Both the position numbers and the translations under genes were made by a program. The notes beneath the pieces were generated by a model that did no database searches, was not told the origin of the DNA, and saw nothing but the letters and a program-made list of their open reading frames with translations. This document shows, one piece after another, positions 5,912 through 12,980 of a DNA stretch of 12,980 nucleotides. The stretch's first letter is position 1. Each line of letters starts with the position of its first letter. Origin of the DNA: CAZQKW01 sp964594075 (GTDB lineage Bacteria; Desulfobacterota; WTBG01; CAIYCZ01); contig CAZQKW010000076.1 in assembly GCA_964594075.1 (NCBI GenBank), positions 1 to 12,980 on the forward strand, read 5' to 3'.

Positions 5912-8077
5912 TTACTCTATATATCCCAAAGCTTTTAGATCATCTAAAGTGCTCGGCGATACTTCTTTCCTTTGGCTGTTTGAAATCTGGTAGCGGGGAG
6001 GATGATTTTTTATCCATTCCGCCAGCAGGGCTTCCATTTCTACAGTCTTTTCCGGGAGCAGCCTAACAAGGTTATTTTTTTCAAGCGGATCCGCTTGCAC
6101 ATCATAGAGTTCCGTTCTTTTCTTTTTTTCAAACTTCAAGTATTTATACTGGTCAGCATACACAGCATGATGCAAGCCTATGTCATAATTGTGAAATTCA
6201 GCCACCACTGGGCTGGAAGGTTTGCCAAAAGCCTTACCTGAAACTTCCACAGGAATCGGTAAACTGCAGATAGAGAGAATGGTCGGATACAAATCGGCTA
6301 ATGTCATATACTGTTGTTGTCTTGGTTCACGCCCAGTTATCAAATTGCGTGGATATTTTATATAAAGCGGGACGCGAATTACTCCCTCATAAAGTGGCAC
6401 TCTATGTGAATTATATCCGTGCTCACAAAACAGTTCTCCATGGTCAGACGTGACAATAATAAGCGATTCATGGTAAATTCCTATTTTTTTCAATCTGTTA
6501 AATAAAACACCAAGGTGGTAATCCAGGTATGCTATTTCCCCTTTGTATAACGATTCATTTAAAACGCACTCATATTTTGCAGGGATTCTATGCAACAGGC
6601 GACCAATCATGTTGGTAAGCGGTTGACTATAAAGGAACGGGAAGTGATTAAAAATACTTTTAAAAGGTTCTGAAGGCCGATATGGATCATGCGGATCCAT
6701 ATAATTGATAAACAAAAAAAATGGTCTCTCAAGATGGCTCTCTAAAAAGTGAAAAACAGCATTATTTATATCTTCTGCTGGACGATATGGCAAAGTTATG
6801 TTTATTTTTTTATTACTGACAAAACAAATGAAATGCAGTAATGGCTTGAACGAAAGGGACTCAAATGCAAAACCAACATTTTTAAAACAATCATATATCT
6901 GAAATCCTTGATTCAGCTTATAATCTGGATTCAATCCTGCAAAATTTGAAATAATGGCGGCTGTATGGTACCCATGGGCTTCAAATACTTCTGCAAGAGT
7001 TGTAAATTTATCGGCGAGTGGACGCGGAGCAGGGAATCCGCCAAACCATGGCTCTCTTTCTATAAAACCTAGTGCTCCGTGCTCTTGGCAAGAAAGGCCG
7101 GTAAACAAAGAGGTGTGCGAGGGTAGTGTCCAGGAGGAGTTTGCAATGCATGTATCAAATACAAGACTTTCTTTTGAAAATGCGTGCAGGTTTTTAAAAA
7201 CGTCCGGATGCTCATCAAGAGACCTCTTACGCAGGGTGTCTAAAACAATAAGGATGACCGAAGGATATGTTTCTTGTCTCTTTGGTTTTTGTATTCCCAC
7301 AACCTCATGATACTGTGCCAAAAATGCGGACTGGACTGTCTGATGCGATAAGATAAGTATGCCCGTAGCTATTAAAGATAATGCTATAAATGAATAGATT
7401 GGTTTTGATCTTTGAACTCTTTTTAATTTTGCTGCAAGAATGTAATAAGTTCCAATAATTATCAGGACGCCGATAGCATATACTGCTATACAAAACTTCT
7501 TATAAAGCTGAAAAAAACGGGCTGTTTCTTTAAAGAAGTCTATCTTGAAAATATACCCAAAACTTTCTTGCACCACGGTTAGTTGGTCAATGTTTGAGCA
7601 TAAATGAAATAGGGCTATGATCGATAAGGTTTCAGCAATAAAAAAATTTTGCCTTGTCTCATGCTGAGTGGTTCTTTTGTTAATTGCGATCACACAAATG
7701 ATAAAAATGATTACCCATAAAAATACTAAATTGTTATCGAAACCTGGATTAAATATCTGTTTGTCGTTAAATTTGCCGAGGAGTCCAAACATTATGGCAA
7801 AAGGCAGGAGAAAAAAGATAATCCAGTAAAAATTCTCCCGTTTCATGTAATTGTGTTTATTCCGGGCAAAAATATATAAAAAAAATCCCGATAAACTTCC
7901 TACCACTGCCCAGAACATAATATTTGTCACAATTAGTAGAACTGGATACTCATTAGGGACGTATGTTTGTGGTAAAAGCATATAGATGCTGTCAAATATT
8001 GTTGCTATCAAACCTGTGGTAACACCAAGTAGTCCCCCTTTACATATTTTATTTCTCAACAATAGCTTGTCACTCAT
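5912..8077 (-). CDS. Membrane-anchored sulfatase-fold hydrolase/transferase
   Basis: A 721-residue protein counted from ATG 8077, chosen because AGGG lies six bases upstream; ATGs at 8080 and 8107 are alternatives (731 residues from 8107, numbering below). About seven membrane segments fill residues 20-255 (for example 24-45, 55-81, 94-111, 126-142, 205-225, 238-254). The alkaline-phosphatase/sulfatase domain follows from 282: V-I-L-I-V-L-D-T-L-R (284-293, metal aspartate D290), S-S-W-T-L-P-S-H-T-S-L-F-T-G (324-337), M-D-P-H-D-P-Y (470-476), T-S-D-H-G-E (553-558), then E-L-Y-D-V-Q-A-D-P-L-E-K-N-N-L (666-680). The C/S-x-P-S-R position of sulfatases is T327-L-P-S-H, so no formylglycine can form; threonine as nucleophile is known in phospho-group transferases of this fold. 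Likely acts outside the membrane on a lipid or glycan phosphate or sulfate. Visibly AT-rich relative to neighbours. Confidence 0.8.
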   Translation of the reverse strand: MSDKLLLRNKICKGGLLGVTTGLIATIFDSIYMLLPQTYVPNEYPVLLIVTNIMFWAVVGSLSGFFLYIFARNKHNYMKRENFYWIIFFLLPFAIMFGLLGKFNDKQIFNPGFDNNLVFLWVIIFIICVIAINKRTTQHETRQNFFIAETLSIIALFHLCSNIDQLTVVQESFGYIFKIDFFKETARFFQLYKKFCIAVYAIGVLIIIGTYYILAAKLKRVQRSKPIYSFIALSLIATGILILSHQTVQSAFLAQYHEVVGIQKPKRQETYPSVILIVLDTLRKRSLDEHPDVFKNLHAFSKESLVFDTCIANSSWTLPSHTSLFTGLSCQEHGALGFIEREPWFGGFPAPRPLADKFTTLAEVFEAHGYHTAAIISNFAGLNPDYKLNQGFQIYDCFKNVGFAFESLSFKPLLHFICFVSNKKINITLPYRPAEDINNAVFHFLESHLERPFFLFINYMDPHDPYRPSEPFKSIFNHFPFLYSQPLTNMIGRLLHRIPAKYECVLNESLYKGEIAYLDYHLGVLFNRLKKIGIYHESLIIVTSDHGELFCEHGYNSHRVPLYEGVIRVPLYIKYPRNLITGREPRQQQYMTLADLYPTILSICSLPIPVEVSGKAFGKPSSPVVAEFHNYDIGLHHAVYADQYKYLKFEKKKRTELYDVQADPLEKNNLVRLLPEKTVEMEALLAEWIKNHPPRYQISNSQRKEVSPSTLDDLKALGYIE

Positions 8078-8208
8078 CATTTTCCCTGTAGTTATTAACT
8101 GATTCATAAATTTATTATTTACAGCAATGATTAGTCGGACTGCTGACCAAAGTTAAAAAAATACCCTAAAGCTTATCTTGTTTTGCAACAATTTCCCAAA
8201 TGATCATT

Positions 8209-9795
8209 TCAGCTATCGGCATAGATTCGATAATTAATTTCTGGGAATATATTGTTTCTGCTTTCCACATCCATAAGCCAGTTTTCGTTGATATGATTTC
8301 TCAGGATTTCTTCGCGAAGGCGCATAAAATTAAGCAGATGGGTCTTGGTTCGCTGGACTGCATAACTTGCCATGGTTCCGGTTTTCATGATAAATGCCCA
8401 GTCGCTGCTCTGGGCGAGCAACAATTCACGGCAGGCCTGGTTAAGCGCGCGCAGCTTTTTTCCCTGAGCCTGCGGGTGTTGTTTCGCCAAATCAACCATC
8501 CATTCGGCTGCTTTGTGCAGATGGCGATAAATCCAATCATTGCTTCCTTCAAGCCACACTTCATGGTATCCCTTCCACCCCCAGCTTGACATGGAGGGAA
8601 CTGAAACCTGATGCCTGGAATAACGGGTCAGGTATTCCGATGGCGTAATCAGACGCACCGTCTTTTGATCAAAAGTGATTTTGCGGATGAGAAAATCGAG
8701 CCATTGCGGACCTTCATACCACCAGTGACCAAAAAGCTCAGCATCATAGGGCGCGACAATAATCGGTCTCTTTCCTAAAAAATCATAAAGGAATTCAACT
8801 TGTTTTTCTCTATAAAACATGAAATTACCGGCATGAGTAGCTGCCTTTTCCAGTGCTATATCAGGATTATACGGTGCTTTGTCATCAGTGTTGCCGGTAA
8901 TACGATAATACTTTATGCCGGTGCTCACCCGGATGCCGTCCTCATGAAGGTATGGCCTGATATAGTCATAATCAAGATCAAAGCCAATGTCCCGGTAAAA
9001 ATCCCGGTAATCATAATCTCCGGGGTAGCCATCTTTTGCGCTCCAGACCTGTTTTGATGATTCTATGTCCCGACCAAAGGCAGCCACCCCGGACGGGCAG
9101 TAAACAGGCGCAAACACCCCATAGCGCGGCCGTGGCGATGCATGCAGGATGCCGTGCGTGTCAAGCACAAAATATTTAATGTCAAACTCTATTAATATTT
9201 CATCAAGTCCCGGTTCATAGCCGCATTCAGGTATCCAAATGCCCCGGGGTTTTCTTCCAAACAGGTTTTTATACTGGGTAACGCCTGCCCATACTTGTGC
9301 CCGCATAGCAGAACGGTTATTATTCATTAACGGCAAATACGCATGGGTGCCGGCGCAGGTTATAATTTCCAGATTGCCATGATCTTGAAAATCTTTAAAA
9401 GAACGCACCACATCTTTTTGGTATTTGTTGACGAACAAATCGCGGGCCTGGGTGAATTTCCAGTGATACAACAGCGCCAGCTTATTGAATGCCGGCTGCC
9501 AGCGGGTTCGTTCAACCTCTTTTGCTGAAAGCTCTATCAGCTTGTCAAGTTTGCTGATGTAGCGTTGCTGCAGCAACGGATCAATCATCATGGACAACAG
9601 GGTGGGCGTCAAAGACATGGTAAGCCGAAAATCAACATGGTCAGCAATCAACTTTTCCATCATCTGGATAAGAGGAATATAGGTCTCCGTGAGCGCTTCA
9701 TAAAACCAATCTTCCTCCAAAAAATCAGAATATTCCGGATGGCGGACAAAGGGAAGGTGTGCGTGCAGAATAATACTGAGATAGCCTTTTTCCAT
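8209..9795 (-). CDS. GH57 1,4-alpha-glucan branching enzyme
   Basis: A 528-residue cytosolic enzyme, the usual length for GH57 branching enzymes, which cut an alpha-1,4-glucan and rejoin the piece by an alpha-1,6 bond in glycogen-type polymers. The family's conserved regions are in order: I-L-H-A-H-L-P-F-V-R-H-P-E (9-21), T-H-A-Y-L-P (150-155), G-I-W-I-P-E-C-G-Y-E-P-G (185-196) with E190 as nucleophile, V-A-P-Y-D-A-E-L-F-G-H-W-W (347-359) with D351 as acid/base, and S-S-W-G-W-K-G-Y-H-E-V-W-L (403-415). The remaining C-terminal part is the helical domain (DUF1957-type). GAGG about eight bases before ATG 9795 supports the start. The DUF4912 gene lies directly upstream; a hairpin with U-tract is between them. 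The sulfatase-fold gene follows 130 bases later and is probably independent. Confidence 0.92.
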   Translation of the reverse strand: MEKGYLSIILHAHLPFVRHPEYSDFLEEDWFYEALTETYIPLIQMMEKLIADHVDFRLTMSLTPTLLSMMIDPLLQQRYISKLDKLIELSAKEVERTRWQPAFNKLALLYHWKFTQARDLFVNKYQKDVVRSFKDFQDHGNLEIITCAGTHAYLPLMNNNRSAMRAQVWAGVTQYKNLFGRKPRGIWIPECGYEPGLDEILIEFDIKYFVLDTHGILHASPRPRYGVFAPVYCPSGVAAFGRDIESSKQVWSAKDGYPGDYDYRDFYRDIGFDLDYDYIRPYLHEDGIRVSTGIKYYRITGNTDDKAPYNPDIALEKAATHAGNFMFYREKQVEFLYDFLGKRPIIVAPYDAELFGHWWYEGPQWLDFLIRKITFDQKTVRLITPSEYLTRYSRHQVSVPSMSSWGWKGYHEVWLEGSNDWIYRHLHKAAEWMVDLAKQHPQAQGKKLRALNQACRELLLAQSSDWAFIMKTGTMASYAVQRTKTHLLNFMRLREEILRNHINENWLMDVESRNNIFPEINYRIYADS

Positions 9796-9820
9796 AAAAA
9801 ATTTCCTCGGGTTACTTATA

Positions 9821-9850
9821 AAAAAGGCCGTTTTTTATAAAACGACCTTT
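9821..9850 (-). terminator. Intrinsic terminator or attenuator between DUF4912 and GH57 genes
   Basis: A 12-bp stem (9823-9834 with 9839-9850) closes a 4-base loop. Read on the minus strand every position pairs, including one U-G wobble, and the stem is followed by a run of T ending in TTTTTT then ATAAG. On the plus strand the same position is a C-A mismatch and no T-run follows, so it serves the minus strand. It begins 57 bases after the DUF4912 stop and ends about 25 bases before the GH57 start codon, too close for a promoter to fit after it. Confidence 0.65.
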
Positions 9851-9906
9851 ACCGCCATAACCGCAGCTTGCGCTGCGAAGTTTTCGCACATATCTATGAG
9901 CTGGAA

Positions 9907-11076
9907 TTAAATATCTTTCCTTTTTATCTTTGGGGCCGGCCGTTCAGTATCACGCGAAACTATAAGGATGATAGAGCGGCTCTCCATGCCATCGGCCGAT
10001 TCCGCGGTCACCGGAATCTTCTGCGTCCCGTCAGGCAGGGAAAAGCGCAGGCTGAATGTTCCGTCAGGCCGCAGTGCAACCGGCCTCCCCTGCAAATAGA
10101 CACGGGCGTCAGGTTCTGTGGCGCCATAAACAATCAGCTCGGTGTCTATCGTAAACCAGAACTTTCGTTCCTGCTTTTTTCGCGGCAATACTTCGCTTGC
10201 CATGCTGGAAATGCCAGGAGAAGCAATGTGCTCCTGCAACCTTTTTGCAACAAGTTCCTGAAGCTCAAGAGAGCCTGCACCCACGCGATAGCCGCCTGAC
10301 AGGGCATACACTTTTTCAAAATCCTCCTGCGTGCTCATCCATTTTTCATCTAACACTTCTGACATCCAGGCACGGGGCGTTTGTATTTTATTTGACCGGG
10401 CAATGAGAAAAAACGTGCCGCTTCTCGTTTTCAACCCAATATCAACACAAAAGGTTTTATTGGGAGCGCCTAAATTTATGTACCAGTTATTCGCCATGTT
10501 AGTGATTTCCAGATCAAAGTAGTGATGCGCATTGACACCGTTAAACTCAATGTCGGTAATATCATATACGCGCAGAATCATCTGCGCTTCCTGCGCTTCT
10601 TTCCCGATGGCGCGTTTAAGCTCCTCCAATCTTTTAGGTTCGATCTCCCAATAGGCATACGCCCAAAACGGATCGCGTACCATTACGGTTATGCGTGTTT
10701 CGCCATAAGCGACGGGTAAGTCAGGCGGATAACAGCTTTCTTGCTGTGCCGGGGGAGGATAGAGTTCATATTTTGCCCGTTCAACTTCTTCCTGCCAGTG
10801 TTTCTCAACAGTCCCAACAACAGCCTGCGCTGATGGAAAAAAAGTCTTTTTGCCGACTGCCCGTGGTCCCGGTTTGCGTTGTTTTTTCTTTGCGGGTGCT
10901 TTTTCTTTTGTTTTGCGCGTCTTACTGACCTGTTTAGTTTTGAGCGTGCGCAACTCCTGTTCTATTGATTTGATGAGAGCTTCTTTTTTCATTTTGTGCC
11001 GGCCAGCAATTTTTAATTTAGTTGCCAGCTTTAAAAGCTCAACCTTTGTCTTGTCTTTAAGATTATGTTTTTCCAT
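9907..11076 (-). CDS. DUF4912 protein with SAP-like N-terminus and Ig-like C-terminus
   Basis: A 389-residue protein from ATG 11076; AAGGAG lies about ten bases upstream, and a TTG at 11100 is an unlikely alternative. Residues 5-40 (LKDKTKVELLKLATKL, K-M-K-K-E-A-L-I-K-S-I) form a two-helix SAP/Rho-N-like element, often nucleic-acid binding. Residues 45-80 are a basic, lysine- and proline-rich linker. The DUF4912 core is about 124-240, marked by Y-G-x-T-R-I-T-V-M-V-R-D-P-F-W-A-Y-A-Y-W-E-I (124-145) and N-W-Y-I-N-L (197-202). About 305-375 is an Ig-like beta domain (D-T-E-L-I-V-Y-G-A-T-E-P-D-A, L-R-P-D-G-T-F-S-L-R, I-P-V-T-A). No signal peptide. The biochemical function of DUF4912 is unknown; adjacency to a GH57 enzyme, which I recall as recurrent, suggests alpha-glucan binding or storage-polymer metabolism. 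Confidence 0.85.
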   Translation of the reverse strand: MEKHNLKDKTKVELLKLATKLKIAGRHKMKKEALIKSIEQELRTLKTKQVSKTRKTKEKAPAKKKQRKPGPRAVGKKTFFPSAQAVVGTVEKHWQEEVERAKYELYPPPAQQESCYPPDLPVAYGETRITVMVRDPFWAYAYWEIEPKRLEELKRAIGKEAQEAQMILRVYDITDIEFNGVNAHHYFDLEITNMANNWYINLGAPNKTFCVDIGLKTRSGTFFLIARSNKIQTPRAWMSEVLDEKWMSTQEDFEKVYALSGGYRVGAGSLELQELVAKRLQEHIASPGISSMASEVLPRKKQERKFWFTIDTELIVYGATEPDARVYLQGRPVALRPDGTFSLRFSLPDGTQKIPVTAESADGMESRSIILIVSRDTERPAPKIKRKDI

Positions 11077-11156
11077 CACCCCATAACTCCTTCTTCTCAA
11101 ATCCCCTGTTGTTTTGTTATAGCGTGCTACCCATTGCGCTGCAGGCGGTTTGATAT

Positions 11157-11987
11157 TTAAAATTTATTATCCGCTTCAATTCGATTGAAATACTGATTTT
11201 CCTCGGCAATATTCCCGACATCTTTCTCAATAAAAGCATAAGCGCTGTGATTATGAATGCTCTCAAGATTTTCCGATTCTACACTGTACCAGACAATATT
11301 CAGGTCTCTATCAAGTTTTTCCCCGATACTACGCACAACATCCTCTACAAACATTGGGTTGTCAAAGGCTTTTTCTGTGACAAACTTTTCATCTGGTCGT
11401 TTGAGCAAGGGGTAGATTTCACTCGATGCGCAGTTTTCAATAATTTCAATGAGATCCTCAATCCAGAAAAATCGCCTAAAACGCACTTTTACCGTAACCA
11501 GGCTTCTCTGGTTATGCGCACCGTAATTGCTTATTTCCTTTGAGCAGGGACACAAGGTCATTAACGGCACCTCTACGCCCACGATAAGGTCAGCTTTCCG
11601 GTTGTGCATGCCCCATATGTGACAGGTGTATTCCATCAAACTTTTTGCTCTGGTAACGGGTGCCTGTTTTTCAATAAAATACGGGAATTCAATCTCTATA
11701 TGGGCAGATTCAGAATGCAATTTTTCCTTCATCTTGATCAGAATCTGCGAAAGATTTTTAATGCTGATTCCTTGCCGATAGGTATTGAGAATCTCAATAA
11801 ACCGGCTCATATGGGTGCCTTTGAAATGATGCGGCAGATTAACATACATATTAATAGTCGCCACCGTATGCTGAATTTTATTCTTTTTATCCAGCACAAT
11901 AATCGGATAACGAATATTTTTAACCCCCACTTTATTTATGTCTATCTTTCTGTGATCGCTCTGGTTTTGAATATCTTTGAGGTTCAT
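11157..11987 (-). CDS. folE2: GTP cyclohydrolase FolE2 (type IB)
   Basis: A 276-residue enzyme converting GTP to 7,8-dihydroneopterin triphosphate, the first step for folate and for 7-deazaguanine tRNA modification. Family signatures: I-D-I-N-K-V-G-V-K-N-I-R-Y-P-I (15-29), G-T-H-M-S-R-F (57-63), L-C-P-C-S-K-E-I-S (145-153) and Y-G-A-H-N-Q-R (155-161). The metal ligands reported for the Neisseria enzyme (Cys147, His159, Glu201, His246) correspond by exact spacing to C146, H158, E200 and H245 here. FolE2 works with metals other than zinc and often replaces FolE under zinc limitation. ATG 11987 gives the normal N-terminus; a TTG at 12002 would add five residues; neither has a clear ribosome site. 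It lies 33 bases behind queD, so the two are almost certainly one transcript. Confidence 0.93.
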   Translation of the reverse strand: MNLKDIQNQSDHRKIDINKVGVKNIRYPIIVLDKKNKIQHTVATINMYVNLPHHFKGTHMSRFIEILNTYRQGISIKNLSQILIKMKEKLHSESAHIEIEFPYFIEKQAPVTRAKSLMEYTCHIWGMHNRKADLIVGVEVPLMTLCPCSKEISNYGAHNQRSLVTVKVRFRRFFWIEDLIEIIENCASSEIYPLLKRPDEKFVTEKAFDNPMFVEDVVRSIGEKLDRDLNIVWYSVESENLESIHNHSAYAFIEKDVGNIAEENQYFNRIEADNKF

Positions 11988-12020
11988 GGCAGCATGAGGC
12001 AAACAGGAAAAGTGATTAAA

Positions 12021-12410
12021 TTAACGAACCCCTGTTGCAAAATTTTCCGCGTAGGTTACCCACGAGTTTTCGGATTCCCATACTGATACTTTCTTCAGGT
12101 TAACCTGCGGTGTATTAATTTCTTTTTTAAGCTCATTAAACAGGAACTGCGCAATATGCTCGGAAGAGGGGTTGATTTCCTGAAAATACGGATGCTCGTT
12201 CAGGCACGTGTGATCAAGCTGATCCAGTATGGCGCTTGTTTTCTGTTTGAGCTCGCGGAAATCGATTCCCAGTCCGACAGGATTCAATTCGGATGACTCA
12301 ACGGTTACTTCTACTTTCCAGTTGTGACCATGGAGCGCCTCACAATCACCTTGATAATGCCGCAACCGGTGTGCCGCAGAAAATGTGCATTGAACTGAAA
12401 TCTCAAACAT
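12021..12410 (-). CDS. queD: 6-carboxy-5,6,7,8-tetrahydropterin synthase QueD
   Basis: A 129-residue protein of the PTPS/QueD fold, normal length. It converts dihydroneopterin triphosphate, the FolE2 product, to 6-carboxytetrahydropterin on the way to preQ0 and queuosine. Zinc ligands are H14 (F-S-A-A-H-R-L), H27 and H29 (C-E-A-L-H-G-H-N-W); the catalytic cysteine is C23 in the C-x3-H-G-H motif that marks QueD rather than the folate-type PTPS-III, which carries glutamate there. D66-H67 (Q-L-D-H-T) supplies the catalytic pair and E112 (S-V-W-E-S) the pterin-anchoring glutamate. ATG 12410 has a weak ribosome site only. First gene of the queD-folE2 transcript; queC, queE and queF are not in the window, and no preQ1 riboswitch is apparent in its leader. 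Confidence 0.93.
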   Translation of the reverse strand: MFEISVQCTFSAAHRLRHYQGDCEALHGHNWKVEVTVESSELNPVGLGIDFRELKQKTSAILDQLDHTCLNEHPYFQEINPSSEHIAQFLFNELKKEINTPQVNLKKVSVWESENSWVTYAENFATGVR

Positions 12411-12749
12411 AATATGCTCTGCCGGATTAAAATAGTGCTATAATTTAATTCATTATCAGACACGCTATAGCTTGTCTATGAAAAATTAGATTGTATCTAT
12501 AATTATAGCAGGTTTATCAAACGGCTGTGCCTAATAATAGAGGAATTGTGTGAAATTTCTTATCCTCCTCCTGTATCTGGCAAGATAATATTTTTTATTG
12601 AACTATTTTTCAATTCTGTTATTTATAAATATAAATTTAAAAATTAGGATGAAAGTTCACAACAATAAAACTGCTTTTTAATAACACCTTCTGCTAATAA
12701 GGTCAGGCGCGAAATGGGTTTTCATTAATTTCCTGCAAGAGGGGGCCTC
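12411..12749. other. AT-rich divergent intergenic region between queD and the HTH gene
   Basis: About 340 bases without a supportable gene. The part near queD contains a short hairpin (AGACA...TGTCT around 12458-12477) in the queD leader. The middle (12585-12650) is extremely AT-rich with a small inverted repeat ATTGAA/TTCAAT around 12597-12614. A run of G before 12750 is the ribosome site for the HTH gene. I looked for a preQ1 or tetrahydrofolate riboswitch and saw none that I could support. Confidence 0.5.
12502..12510 (-). promoter_or_regulatory. Possible extended -10 promoter for queD-folE2
   Basis: On the minus strand this reads TGCTATAAT, a perfect extended -10 element, about 90 bases before the queD start. 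The matching -35 position is poor, as is common with extended -10 promoters. The predicted leader would be about 85 bases and holds one small hairpin. Confidence 0.35.
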
Positions 12750-12935
12750 ATGCAAAAAGATATTCAGAAAGATGGCAGCGTTATGGATATCAACGAAGTG
12801 GCATCTTTTTTAAAGCTTTCCAAAATTACCATTTACAAACTTATTAAAAAAGGATGCCTTCCCGCTTTTCGCGCGGGCAATGCCTGGCGCTTTCATCGGG
12901 ATAAAATAGAAATGATCACCCGCCCCCAAAAGTGA
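12750..12935 (+). CDS. Small helix-turn-helix (excisionase-type, HTH_17) DNA-binding protein
   Basis: A 61-residue protein that is almost entirely one winged-helix DNA-binding domain of the MerR/excisionase group: M-D-I-N-E-V-A-S-F-L-K-L-S (12-24) as first helix and turn, K-I-T-I-Y-K-L-I-K-K-G (25-35) as recognition helix, L-P-A-F-R-A-G-N-A-W-R-F-H-R-D-K-I (37-53) as the wing and following helix. GAGGGGG about four bases before ATG 12750 fixes the start; M12 lacks a ribosome site. Stand-alone proteins of this kind act as phage or plasmid excisionases or as small regulators. No integrase or attachment site is visible in the window, so a plain regulator or a lone remnant is as likely as an excisionase. 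Confidence 0.8.
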   Translation: MQKDIQKDGSVMDINEVASFLKLSKITIYKLIKKGCLPAFRAGNAWRFHRDKIEMITRPQK

Positions 12936-12939
12936 ATTA

Positions 12940-12958
12940 CCCCGCCTACAAGGCGGGG
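12940..12958 (+). terminator. GC-rich hairpin after the HTH gene
   Basis: CCCCGCCT (12940-12947) and AGGCGGGG (12951-12958) form a perfect 8-bp stem with a 3-base loop, starting five bases after the HTH stop codon. The downstream sequence is CATCAAAAATTTT rather than a T-run, so it is not a textbook terminator. It may end the HTH transcript or protect its 3' end. Confidence 0.5.
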
Positions 12959-12980
12959 CATCAAAAATTTTAAAACATCT

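Noticed and set aside
6954..7310. A 118-codon plus-strand frame inside the sulfatase-fold gene.
   Set aside because: It lies antisense to the catalytic core, whose conserved motifs prove the minus-strand frame.
8200..8589. A 129-codon plus-strand frame covering the GH57 gene end.
   Set aside because: The overlap is with the conserved branching-enzyme C-terminal region; no independent evidence for this frame.
12411..12495. Possible preQ1 riboswitch in the queD leader.
   Set aside because: A small hairpin (AGACA/TGTCT) is present, but the C-rich loop and A-rich tail pattern of preQ1 classes is not seen.

Overview
The window reads as an ordinary chromosomal stretch from a bacterium of mixed base composition, with no rRNA, tRNA, phage or CRISPR content. 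Signal-peptide-bearing envelope proteins, a SpoIID-type glycan-cleaving protein with an N-terminal helical repeat region, a GH57 branching enzyme beside a DUF4912 protein, a FolE2-type GTP cyclohydrolase and short intergenic palindromic repeats would suit a little-studied diderm lineage such as Omnitrophota or another deep-branching environmental group. That placement is inference; no taxonomic marker gene is present.

Left part (1-5552). Two plus-strand genes come first: a NimA-like flavin-binding protein of the pyridoxamine-phosphate-oxidase fold, and a small exported hydrophobic protein of unknown function. They converge, with only 4 bases between stop codons, on a minus-strand group that reads spoIID-like (4143 to 2575), a small exported NTF2-like protein (2454 to 1909) and a PIG-L deacetylase (from 1900 or 1912 down to 1091). 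The last two overlap or abut. All three could act on glycans or the envelope. A divergent MFS transporter of the YbfB/YjiJ type (4281-5552) lies on the other side of the spoIID-like promoter region.

Junction (5553-5911). About 360 bases hold no intact gene. They contain a 41-codon reading frame directly behind the MFS stop, an imperfect palindromic repeat (5642-5722) in which that frame ends, and a separate pair of GC-rich inverted arms (5751-5758 and 5866-5873). It also marks a visible change from GC-rich (MFS) to AT-rich (sulfatase-fold gene) sequence and is the most accessory-looking spot in the window.

Right part (5912-12980). Five minus-strand genes run, in transcription order, queD (12410-12021), folE2 (11987-11157), DUF4912 protein (11076-9907), GH57 glucan branching enzyme (9795-8209) and a membrane-bound sulfatase-fold enzyme (8077-5912). 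FolE2 and QueD catalyse consecutive steps (GTP to dihydroneopterin triphosphate to carboxytetrahydropterin) at the head of the 7-deazaguanine/queuosine pathway. The DUF4912 and GH57 genes form a probable glycogen/alpha-glucan unit, but an intrinsic-terminator-like hairpin sits between them only about 26 bases before the GH57 start codon. At the right edge a 61-residue helix-turn-helix protein is read on the plus strand and is followed by a perfect 8-bp GC hairpin.

I found no clearly new multi-gene system. The best leads are the envelope-glycan gene group, the DUF4912/GH57 pair with its internal hairpin, and the repeat-bearing junction at 5553-5911.
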